From positions 620,001-684,000 of the forward strand of contig NZ_CAKKMS010000004.1 of the NCBI RefSeq assembly GCF_918698245.1: a DNA stretch of 64,000 bases, written 5' to 3'. The DNA comes from Pedobacter sp. Bi126. Its GTDB lineage: Bacteria > Bacteroidota > Bacteroidia > Sphingobacteriales > Sphingobacteriaceae. A program made the translations under genes and the position numbers. Within the stretch, counting starts at the first letter, position 1. Each line of letters starts with the position of its first letter. The notes beneath the pieces are model-generated. The model made no database searches. It saw only the letters and a list, made by a program, of their open reading frames with translations, and was not told the DNA's origin. This document shows, one piece after another, positions 54,195 through 61,824 of this stretch.

Positions 54195-55181
54195 TTAAAC
54201 CTGCAAAACAGGTACGGCTTTATGGTATTTGTTCCGGTACTCAATCGGTGTTAAACCGGTAATTTTTTTGAAAACATCTCTAAACGATTTTGTGTCTGTA
54301 TAACCTACATCAAACATTACCTCAGTTATGTTTTTTCTGCTCGATTCGAAACTCCGCTTGGCAGCCTCAATTTTAACCCTTTGAATGTATTCGATTACTG
54401 TGTTTTTGGTCGCACTTTTAAATCTCCGCTCAAAACTTCTTCTACCCAACGCCAGCATATCGGCCAGTTGATCGACCGTAATCCGATCCTGGTAATTGCC
54501 ATCAATAAATTCCTGTGCCTTTTTGATTTTTGCATCTTCATGCCCCTTCTGTCCTTGAAACATCATAAAAGCCAGCTGACTTTCGCGATCGATATCAATA
54601 GCAAAGTATTTTGCCGCTAAAATGGCGGTATCTCTATCTGTATGTTTTTCAACCAGGTATAAAAGTAAGTTCCAGTAAGAGTTTGCACCACCGCTGGAGT
54701 ATAAACCCTGCGCATCGGTAATAATACTCCCATCAACCAACTCTACTTCGGGAAACATCTCTCTAAACTGGTTGGCAAACAGCCAATGCGTAGAACATTT
54801 TCTGCCATTTAACAAACCGGTTGCGGCCAGTAAAAAAGCACCCATACAGAGCGAAGCCACTTCTGCACCTTTTGCATGATGTTTTACAATCCACGGCAAT
54901 AGATCTTGATTCGACTCCATCGCATAACCAATATTGCCACTGATGGCCGGTACAAAGATCAGATCGGTGTGATCAACCTCGTGCAGCAGTTTATCGGCAT
55001 GAACAGAAAAAAGGCTATTGTTCAACCTCACCTCTTTCGTCATCCCTACGAGCTCAACTTTAAAAAGTGGGAGCTTGCCCGACGCCTGTAAAAATTCGTT
55101 AACAGCGGTAAATAGATAGCGGGGATCTGCAATGGCTTCAATCACGGCAGTCTCTGGAATTAAGATAGATACATGTTTCAT
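54195..55181 (-). CDS. GlxA family AraC-type transcriptional regulator
   Basis: 328 residues. The N-terminal DJ-1/PfpI-like domain (about 1-190) has the elbow SLCMGAFLLAATGLLNGRKCSTHW with a Cys at the nucleophile place and the GGANSYWNLLLYLVEK helix. The C-terminal AraC HTH pair runs about 215-320 (ITVDQLADMLALGRRSFERRFK, NITEVMFDVGYTDTKSFRDVFKKITGLTPIEYR). Divergent to the operon at 55311, which it may control. Confidence 0.9.
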   Translation of the reverse strand: MKHVSILIPETAVIEAIADPRYLFTAVNEFLQASGKLPLFKVELVGMTKEVRLNNSLFSVHADKLLHEVDHTDLIFVPAISGNIGYAMESNQDLLPWIVKHHAKGAEVASLCMGAFLLAATGLLNGRKCSTHWLFANQFREMFPEVELVDGSIITDAQGLYSSGGANSYWNLLLYLVEKHTDRDTAILAAKYFAIDIDRESQLAFMMFQGQKGHEDAKIKKAQEFIDGNYQDRITVDQLADMLALGRRSFERRFKSATKNTVIEYIQRVKIEAAKRSFESSRKNITEVMFDVGYTDTKSFRDVFKKITGLTPIEYRNKYHKAVPVLQV

Positions 55182-55310
55182 AATCCAAATATAACGAGGC
55201 TAATTGTCGTAAACAACCCCCGCAATTGTCGTTTCTACATATTTAGCTTGTTAATTTCTGCCCGTATGTTTGTGTTGTTAATCGTTTACAATTGAATCTT
55301 TAAAGCGGTA

Positions 55311-55736
55311 ATGCCGATAATGACAATGGAAGAGTATATTTTAAATGAGGATATTAAGGTAATGTGCATTACTGCCGAATCTTTCCCAAACGGCGTTTTA
55401 GCGGCGCACGAAAAACTTCATGCCCTGTTTCCACTTGATAAGCAACGCAGGTGTTTTGGAATAAGCAGGCCTAACGAAAAACGGGAGATTATTTATAAGG
55501 CTGCCGTTGAAGAAATAACAGATGGCGAAGCTGAGAAATTTGGGATTGAGGCCTTTACCATAAAGAAAGGAATATTTATTAGTGAACTGGTTCCCGATTT
55601 TATGAAAGATGTTAGCCAGATTGGAAAGACCTTCGAAAAACTGCTCAATCAATCCAACATTGATCCAAACGGCTATTGCCTTGAAATGTATATTAACGAA
55701 ACAGATGTGCGCTTAATGGTAGGCATCAAAAAATAA
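55311..55736 (+). CDS. GyrI-like small ligand-binding protein
   Basis: 141 residues without HTH. IKVMCITAESFPNGVLAAHEKLHALFP, FGISRPNEKREIIYKAAVEE and FISELVPDFMKD match a small Bacteroidota family related to the GyrI/effector-binding fold. Start uncertain: ATGs at 55311, 55320 and 55326 all in frame. First gene of a run with the VOC and DoxX genes. Confidence 0.65.
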   Translation: MPIMTMEEYILNEDIKVMCITAESFPNGVLAAHEKLHALFPLDKQRRCFGISRPNEKREIIYKAAVEEITDGEAEKFGIEAFTIKKGIFISELVPDFMKDVSQIGKTFEKLLNQSNIDPNGYCLEMYINETDVRLMVGIKK

Positions 55737-55742
55737 AATCAA

Positions 55743-56156
55743 TTGGCAAGTATAAATTCCTATCTCACTTTTAACGGCAACTGCCGCGAGGCAATGACAT
55801 TCTATCAGGGTTGTTTGGGAGGAGAATTGACCTTCGAAACCATTGGAGAATCGGTTATTGTTGATAAAATGCCCAATATTATGAAGCGGAGTATTATGCA
55901 TGCTGTTTTGGCTAAAGATGATTTGGTGATTATGGCAACAGATATGGTAGAAGAACGCGGGTTAATTAAGGGAAATTCGATTTCTATGATGCTGAATTGT
56001 AATTCGGAAGAAGAGGCCCATGCTTTTTACCGTAAACTTTCAGCAGGGGGGAAGGCATCCCATCCGCTACAGGAAACATTTTGGGGAGCACTTTTTGGCG
56101 ATTTAACAGATCGCTTTGGGAATAATTGGTTAATAAATTACGATAAAAACAGATAA
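55743..56156 (+). CDS. VOC superfamily protein (PhnB-like)
   Basis: 137 residues, TTG start. SINSYLTFNGNCREAMTFYQGCLGGELTF is the PhnB/glyoxalase-type opening, so the TTG is trusted. ISMMLNCNSEEEAHAFYRKLSAGGKASHPLQETFWGALFGDLTDRFGNNWLINY completes the second beta-alpha-beta-beta-beta unit. Members are metal-binding enzymes with varied substrates. 6 bp after the preceding gene, 2 bp before the next. Confidence 0.88.
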   Translation: MASINSYLTFNGNCREAMTFYQGCLGGELTFETIGESVIVDKMPNIMKRSIMHAVLAKDDLVIMATDMVEERGLIKGNSISMMLNCNSEEEAHAFYRKLSAGGKASHPLQETFWGALFGDLTDRFGNNWLINYDKNR

Positions 56157-56158
56157 AT

Positions 56159-56536
56159 ATGAAGAAGTTAAAAACGTGGTACTGGATTACCACCATTATT
56201 TTTGCATTAATGATGATTATGGATGGCGTTGGCGGAATTACTCAACAGGAAGCAGGCAAAGAAGTATTTAAACACCTCGGTTATCCGATGTATCTGCTCA
56301 TCATTGTTGGTATCGCAAAACTGCTTGGGGCGGTGTCCATCTTGCAAAACAAATTTACAACCATTAAAGAATGGGCCTATGCAGGTTTTGCGATTAATTT
56401 TATTGGCGCCTTTGCCTCCAGGGCATTTGTTGGCGATGGCATGTCGCTTTTAATCCCTCCACTTATTGCCCTGGTAATTATGTTTATCCCATACATTTTG
56501 TGGAAGAAACTGGCATCAAATGTTAAAATTAGTTAA
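56159..56536 (+). CDS. DoxX family membrane protein
   Basis: 125 residues with four transmembrane helices (WYWITTIIFALMMIMDGVGG, LGYPMYLLIIVGIAKLLGAVSIL, WAYAGFAINFIGAFASRAF, LIALVIMFIPYILW). The motif YPMYLLIIVGIAKLLG belongs to the DoxX-like family of quinone- or redox-linked membrane proteins. End of the small run from 55311. Confidence 0.85.
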   Translation: MKKLKTWYWITTIIFALMMIMDGVGGITQQEAGKEVFKHLGYPMYLLIIVGIAKLLGAVSILQNKFTTIKEWAYAGFAINFIGAFASRAFVGDGMSLLIPPLIALVIMFIPYILWKKLASNVKIS

Positions 56537-56692
56537 AACTAAACGGCTAGTTTAGGTTGCGGCTTTTCAGAACCAAATATTGTTAACTTTGGGTATTGTA
56601 AACAACCAAACACAATACATGAACCATCATGATTTTTTAAATCCAGAAAAGGATTAATCATTGAATCTCATTACCATTAAAACAAAACACGG

Positions 56693-58012
56693 ATGAAAAA
56701 AAGCCTTTTATTTATAATTGCTTTATTATTTACAAGTACAGCATTTTCTCAAAATGTGATCCAGCTGTTCAACGGTGCAAACGACTTTTTTAAACTGTTG
56801 CAGGAAGAGAAATTTAAAGATGCCCACGCTTTCTTTGATGATACTTTAAAAACGAAATTAACAGAAGAGAGTTTAAAGAAACTTTGGGGAGATATTGGAA
56901 CAAAATATGGAAAGGCAGAATCGTTAGATGCCGTTCAAAGTAAAGCTCAGGGCGAGTTTTTTGCAGTAACAGTAGAAGGCAAATTTGCCAACGGTGATCA
57001 GAACTTTATCTTAGGTTTTAATAAACTACAGAAAATCGTCGGAATCTTCCTCGCGCCTTCTCGAAAAGCAGCCGCTTATTTAAAACCAACTTATGTTGAT
57101 ACCAGTTTATACAAAGAAAAGTCGGTTTACATTGGGCCGGCAGGAAAACAGTTGGCAGCCATTATCACCACGCCAAAAAATGCTAAAAATTTCCCTATAG
57201 TGGTCTTTGTGCATGGTTCTGGTCCGGCAGATATGGATGAATCAGTTGGTGGGAATAAACCCTTTAAAGATTTAGCTGGCGGTTTAGCAACCAAAGGTAT
57301 TGCTTCTGTTCGTTACGTAAAACGGACCTTAATCTATCCGAATGAATTTAATAAAGCATTTACAGTAAAAGAAGAAGTGCTGGATGATGCAACTGCAGCT
57401 ATTGCACTCGCAAAAACTGTTGTTGGCGCTAATCCTAAAGCTGTTTATGTATTCGGCCACAGTTTGGGCGGAATGCTGGCACCTAAAATGGCTACTATTA
57501 CACCTGATTTAGCAGGGATTATTTTGGCAGCAGCACCTGCAAGAAAATTAACAGATATTATTGTTGATCAGAATAAGTATATGTTCGATCAGGCTAACGA
57601 TACAACAGCTGCCTTTAAAAAACAACTGGCAGATGCTTATGTTGAAATTGATAAAAGCAGAATTTCGCAGTTGGGAACTACCATAAAACCTGATTCTTTA
57701 ATTTTAGGACTGCCTGCAAAATATTGGACAGATTTAAATACCTACAATCAGGTTGCTGTAGCAAAAAGCCTTTCGAAACCTAAAATATACGTATTGCAGG
57801 GCGGTAATGATTTTCAGGTGGGTAAAGTAGATTTTGATTTATGGAATACTGCCTTAAGTAAAAAGAAAAATGTGGTTCTTAAATTTTACCCAGACTTAAA
57901 CCACCTGTTAAGTGCTCAAACCGAAAAGGGTACAATGGCCCAGTATCAAGCAGCGGTAAGTGTGTCAGAAACTTTAGTTAACGATATTGCTTCATGGATT
58001 AAGGCCAAATAA
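56693..58012 (+). CDS. Exported alpha/beta hydrolase with N-terminal DUF3887-like domain
   Basis: 439 residues, signal peptide about 1-19 (STAFSQ). The N-terminal ~110 residues (FNGANDFFKLLQEEKFKDAHAFFDDTLKTKLT) resemble DUF3887. The hydrolase has the oxyanion HGSGPADMD, nucleophile FGHSLGGMLAP and the C-terminal His in YPDLNHLLSA; the acid is probably Asp in LQGGNDFQV. Substrate unknown. A terminator follows. Confidence 0.88.
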   Translation: MKKSLLFIIALLFTSTAFSQNVIQLFNGANDFFKLLQEEKFKDAHAFFDDTLKTKLTEESLKKLWGDIGTKYGKAESLDAVQSKAQGEFFAVTVEGKFANGDQNFILGFNKLQKIVGIFLAPSRKAAAYLKPTYVDTSLYKEKSVYIGPAGKQLAAIITTPKNAKNFPIVVFVHGSGPADMDESVGGNKPFKDLAGGLATKGIASVRYVKRTLIYPNEFNKAFTVKEEVLDDATAAIALAKTVVGANPKAVYVFGHSLGGMLAPKMATITPDLAGIILAAAPARKLTDIIVDQNKYMFDQANDTTAAFKKQLADAYVEIDKSRISQLGTTIKPDSLILGLPAKYWTDLNTYNQVAVAKSLSKPKIYVLQGGNDFQVGKVDFDLWNTALSKKKNVVLKFYPDLNHLLSAQTEKGTMAQYQAAVSVSETLVNDIASWIKAK

Positions 58013-58036
58013 TATAAAATGATCTAATCGATACAG

Positions 58037-58067
58037 AAAAAGCTCCGACCAAAATTCGGAGCTTTTT
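58037..58067 (+). terminator. Terminator after hydrolase gene
   Basis: AAAAAGCTCCGA and TCGGAGCTTTTT form a perfect 12-bp stem with a T tail. Confidence 0.88.
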
Positions 58068-58172
58068 TTGTGCATTTAGTTTCTTTACATCCTGTATTCG
58101 CCTCATTAATTAACAAACAATTCAAAATATGAGTGGTTTAAGTTTAGAGCATCTCATCTTAAATCGTTTGTT

Positions 58173-59141
58173 ATGGCAAAGCATAAAATCACTTTAAAAG
58201 GAATATGGGGCATTTTAAAAGCATCGTTTACAGGTTTTAATGATCATAAAGTAACGAAACTTAGCGGCTCATTAGCCTATTATACGGTGTTTTCTATGGC
58301 GCCGTTGCTCGTGGTAATTATTTCTTTGTGTGGTATATTTTTAGGGAGAGAAATAGCCGAAGGACAGGTTTATGCCCAGCTTGAAGGCTTTCTAGGTAGA
58401 GAATCGGCTGTTTCCTTGCAGCAGTTAATCAAGAATGCTTATCTGGATGGAAAAAGTACCATCGCTTTAATTATCGGTATCATAACCCTATTAATTGGGG
58501 CAACTACCGTTTTTGGCGATATCCAGGATTCTATTAATACCATTTGGGGTTTAAAACCGAAGCCGAAAAGAGGATGGGTAAAAATGCTCCAGAACCGGTT
58601 CTTGTCCTTTTCGGTAATTATTAGCCTGGGTTTTGTACTGTTGGTTTCGTTAGCGGTTACATCTGTACTCGATGCCTTTAGTGATCGCTTGCAGGCCCGC
58701 TTTGCCGAAATATCTGTTATTGTATTTTACGTTCTTAATCAAATTGTAACCTTGGCTGTTATTTCATTAATATTTGGCGTAATATTTAAGGTATTACCTG
58801 ATGCAATTATAAAATGGCGTGATGTAATTGCTGGTGCAGTAGTTACCGCTTTGCTATTTATGATCGGTAAATTTGCCATTTCACTTTATATAGGGCAAAG
58901 CAATGTTGGTAGTACTTATGGTGCAACAGGATCGTTGGTAGTTGTGCTTTTATGGACTTATTATTCTTCTATTATTTTATATTTTGGTGCCGAATTTACC
59001 AAGGCTTATGCGGTTGCTTTTGGATCTGAAATTTACCCTTCTCATTATGCGGTTACCACAAAAGAAATTGAGATAGAAACGGGGAGTAAATCCATTCAGG
59101 ATAATCATCCCGAAATTAAAAAAGAGGTTAAGAAAGCTTAA
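58173..59141 (+). CDS. YihY/BrkB family inner-membrane protein
   Basis: 322 residues, six or so hydrophobic segments. The N-terminus LSGSLAYYTVFSMAPLLVVIISLCG and GATTVFGDIQDSINTIWGLKPKP, and the C-terminal YGATGSLVVVLLWTYYSSIILYFGAEFTKAYA, are diagnostic. Function of the family is unresolved; it was once named ribonuclease BN in error. The C-terminal tail is charged. Confidence 0.92.
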   Translation: MAKHKITLKGIWGILKASFTGFNDHKVTKLSGSLAYYTVFSMAPLLVVIISLCGIFLGREIAEGQVYAQLEGFLGRESAVSLQQLIKNAYLDGKSTIALIIGIITLLIGATTVFGDIQDSINTIWGLKPKPKRGWVKMLQNRFLSFSVIISLGFVLLVSLAVTSVLDAFSDRLQARFAEISVIVFYVLNQIVTLAVISLIFGVIFKVLPDAIIKWRDVIAGAVVTALLFMIGKFAISLYIGQSNVGSTYGATGSLVVVLLWTYYSSIILYFGAEFTKAYAVAFGSEIYPSHYAVTTKEIEIETGSKSIQDNHPEIKKEVKKA

Positions 59142-59147
59142 AATTAT

Positions 59148-59570
59148 TTATTCACCCCAGGCTGTAATGATTAATCTTCTTTGGCCGCCATGGTTGCGGT
59201 GTTCGCAAAGATAAATGCCCTGCCAGGTACCAAGCGCCAATCTGCCGTTTCTAATCGGAATGGTAACAGAACTACCTAAAAGTGCTGACTTTAAATGCGC
59301 AGGCATGTCGTCCGATCCTTCATAGTCGTGCTTATAATCGGGATCATTTTCTTTTACAGTTTTATTGAAGAACATTTCAAAATCAACCCGAACCGTAGGA
59401 TCTGCATTCTCGTTGATGGTGAGCGAAGCAGAAGTATGCTGTATAAAAACCTGGCAAATGCCAATGTTAATTTCGTCAATTTGGGGCAGGGCATCCTCAA
59501 CCTCATCAGTAATGATATGGAAACCCCTTCTACGTTCTCTCAGTGCTAAGGCTTGTTGGTATATTTTCAT
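59148..59570 (-). CDS. YjbQ/UPF0047 family protein
   Basis: 140 residues. GICQVFIQHTSASLTINENADPTVRVD, EGSDDMPAHLKSALLGSSVTIPI and GTWQGIYLCEHRNHGGQRR are the conserved YjbQ blocks; the two His of QHTSAS and EHR bind metal. Some members have weak thiamine-phosphate synthase activity. Five bases downstream of a YhcG-type nuclease gene on the same strand, so likely co-transcribed. Confidence 0.9.
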   Translation of the reverse strand: MKIYQQALALRERRRGFHIITDEVEDALPQIDEINIGICQVFIQHTSASLTINENADPTVRVDFEMFFNKTVKENDPDYKHDYEGSDDMPAHLKSALLGSSVTIPIRNGRLALGTWQGIYLCEHRNHGGQRRLIITAWGE

Positions 59571-59575
59571 TTGAA

Positions 59576-60637
59576 TTAATTCTCAATAATTCTAATGAAA
59601 TCCTTTTCGCTAGGTAAAACCGTTAAATACTTACTTGCGAAAATTTGTTCATTGTTTTCCGGAAGCGTATATCTTACCACAGATTCACTTTTATCCTGAC
59701 AAAGGATAATACCGATGGTTTTGTTTTCATCCTCAAGTCTTACTTCTCTATCAAAGTAGTTCACATACATCTGCATCTGGCCTATGTCTTGATGTTTTAG
59801 TTCTCCGATTTTTAAATCGATAAGTACAAAACACTTTAAAATACGGTTATAAAAGACTAAATCTATTTTGAAATGTTTTTCTTCGAAAGTTATTCTTTTT
59901 TGACGCGCTACAAAGGTAAAGCCATTGCCTAATTCTAATAAGAAATGTTCGAGTTTATCAATTAATTTTTGCTCTAACTCGCTTTCTGAATAAAAACTTT
60001 GTTCTGGTAGGCCTAGGAATTCTAGTACGTAGGGGTCTTTTATTAAATCCTTATTTTTTTCGATTATTTGTCCTTTCTGGCCAAGTGATCGTATCTCTTC
60101 CTTGTTTTTGCTTATTGCTAAACGTGTATATAATGCTGAATCATATTGACGCTGCAGCTCGCGTAGACTCCAATTATTTTTTATTGCTTCTATTTCGTAA
60201 AAATTACGTTCGTTTATATCGGTTATTCTCATTAACTTAAGGTAGTGAGACCATGTAAGTTTGAATTGCGCAGACAGTGTCTGCTGAATTGAATTTGAAG
60301 TTTTAGGAGACGCTGTTTTGGAAATTTCATTGTTTTCGAATTCGTCAGACACTGTCTGACGAATTGAATATGTAAGGTAAAAATACCTCATTTGTTTTAA
60401 ATTTGTTTCAGAAAAGCCCTTGCCAAACTCTGAAATTAGCTTTTCTGAAAGCTCACTCAAAATTTGTTTGCCATATTCGGCTTTTTCTTTGCCGTCCTGT
60501 TCCTCTTCAACAATCATCTTACCGATTTCGTAGTAGGTCATAGCCATTATATTATTAATGGTTTGCGATACCTTTTGTCGAGACTGGACTAGCAGTTCAA
60601 CAACCCTACTGTATAGATTTTGGTTGTTTATTTTCAT
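59576..60637 (-). CDS. YhcG-type (DUF1016) PDDEXK nuclease family protein
   Basis: 353 residues. The N-terminal DUF1016 helical domain (MTYYEIGKMIVEEEQDGKEKAEYGKQILSELSEKLISEFGKGFSETNLKQMRYFY) is followed by SIRQTVSDEF and SIQQTLSAQF, an unusual duplicated segment, then LTWSHYLKLMRI. The C-terminal nuclease fold has FKIDLVFYNRILKCFVLIDLKIGELKHQDIGQMQMY, with the D-(I)DLK catalytic pattern, then EDENKTIGIILCQDKSE. Often found near defence or mobile loci, but also as a lone core gene as here. Confidence 0.9.
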   Translation of the reverse strand: MKINNQNLYSRVVELLVQSRQKVSQTINNIMAMTYYEIGKMIVEEEQDGKEKAEYGKQILSELSEKLISEFGKGFSETNLKQMRYFYLTYSIRQTVSDEFENNEISKTASPKTSNSIQQTLSAQFKLTWSHYLKLMRITDINERNFYEIEAIKNNWSLRELQRQYDSALYTRLAISKNKEEIRSLGQKGQIIEKNKDLIKDPYVLEFLGLPEQSFYSESELEQKLIDKLEHFLLELGNGFTFVARQKRITFEEKHFKIDLVFYNRILKCFVLIDLKIGELKHQDIGQMQMYVNYFDREVRLEDENKTIGIILCQDKSESVVRYTLPENNEQIFASKYLTVLPSEKDFIRIIEN

Positions 60638-60686
60638 TTTAAAAACCTTTAAAAATCGATGCCTAAATGCGAGCTTATAATCTTCC

Positions 60687-61721
60687 TTACTTCAAAAACT
60701 CTACATTCCATATCTTTTCTGCTTTTCTGCCAATCAGCCAAAAAGAGGCCGCCAGTACCGAAAAGAATAAAGCTTTATGCCAACTGTCCCAGAAGTATTC
60801 AAAATAGCGTGTGTAGAGGTTAATAAAGAGAAAAGTAATACCAAATTCGCGGGCAATGTCATCACGGTATTTTAAACCAAATAAAGTACTCGCTACACAA
60901 ATGGCGCCTGAAATTAATGCCCAATAAAATAAGCTTAACTGCCTAACCTTATACCATTCTTCTAAACTGGCAAAATTGCCAAATACGGATAGGGCCCAAA
61001 GCGAAACAAACAAATAAACCATTCCGGCAATATAAGTAACCTGAAAGAAGTTGTGTGTTTTGGGGAAAGCTTTCATAATAAACGATGCTGCGGTTAATGC
61101 AGCGCCAAAAACCACAAAGCGTAAAGGGTAATTCATACCAAGAAAGTAATAATTCCAACGGCTCAAATAACCTGTTTCAGTACCAAACCAAGCACCTAGA
61201 GATATCAAAGCAAAAATCCAGATCAAACGCGAATTGAAGATATAACCTAAAGCACCATAAATGAAAACGGATACTAAAATCAGGATGGAGAAGTTGCCAG
61301 ATCCATTGTCTAGCGCCTTTCCAAAATAAGCAATGGCATTTGCCGTGAGTAAAATTGCAGAAAAAACGATAGCTTCATTACTAAACTTTAAATGGGCCAG
61401 TTTCTTTTTTCGCTTAAAACCTAAGATATAAAGCCATGCTGCCAATCCGCCAGAAACAATAGCAATTACGATGTTTGGTGTATTGTAAACCCGTTTTAAA
61501 TAGTTTAAGATCGAATTATCAATGAGGAGCGATCCAAGTGCAATAAAACCGCAAGCCAGGGCTACCCAAAAAGCATACTGTGCCAGGCGTAACCAATCGA
61601 AGTTTTTGGCTTCATAACTTTTACGGAGTTTATCGCCGGTTTCGTTATTAATTAAGCCGTCACTTTGCCATTGCTCAATCATATCATCAAGAAACTCACT
61701 CTTTTCTCTATCGACTTTCAT
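60687..61721 (-). CDS. DUF2157 family multi-spanning membrane protein
   Basis: 344 residues. The N-terminal cytosolic part (DREKSEFLDDMIEQWQSDGLINNETGDKLRKSY) matches the DUF2157 opening, where the first helices resemble a small binding domain. About nine transmembrane helices follow (AQYAFWVALACGFIALGSLLI, FSILILVSVFIYGALGYIF and others). Function unknown. Followed by the YhcG-type gene. Confidence 0.82.
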   Translation of the reverse strand: MKVDREKSEFLDDMIEQWQSDGLINNETGDKLRKSYEAKNFDWLRLAQYAFWVALACGFIALGSLLIDNSILNYLKRVYNTPNIVIAIVSGGLAAWLYILGFKRKKKLAHLKFSNEAIVFSAILLTANAIAYFGKALDNGSGNFSILILVSVFIYGALGYIFNSRLIWIFALISLGAWFGTETGYLSRWNYYFLGMNYPLRFVVFGAALTAASFIMKAFPKTHNFFQVTYIAGMVYLFVSLWALSVFGNFASLEEWYKVRQLSLFYWALISGAICVASTLFGLKYRDDIAREFGITFLFINLYTRYFEYFWDSWHKALFFSVLAASFWLIGRKAEKIWNVEFLK

Positions 61722-61757
61722 AGGTTAGGTTATATACGAAGATAGCTTTTTTAGCCC

Positions 61758-61824
61758 TTAGTCAAAAGTCCCGAGTCAGCAGTCTATATCGACTAAAGAC
61801 TGCTGACTAAGGACTTCGGACTAA
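61758..61824. terminator. Long nested inverted repeat between two minus-strand genes
   Basis: TTAGTC, AGTCC and AGTCAGCAGTCT (61774-61785) pair with AGACTGCTGACT (61797-61808), GGACT and GACTAA. It reads as a terminator for the antiporter gene; related sequence GACTTCGGACTAAT occurs at 53120-53134. Confidence 0.65.
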
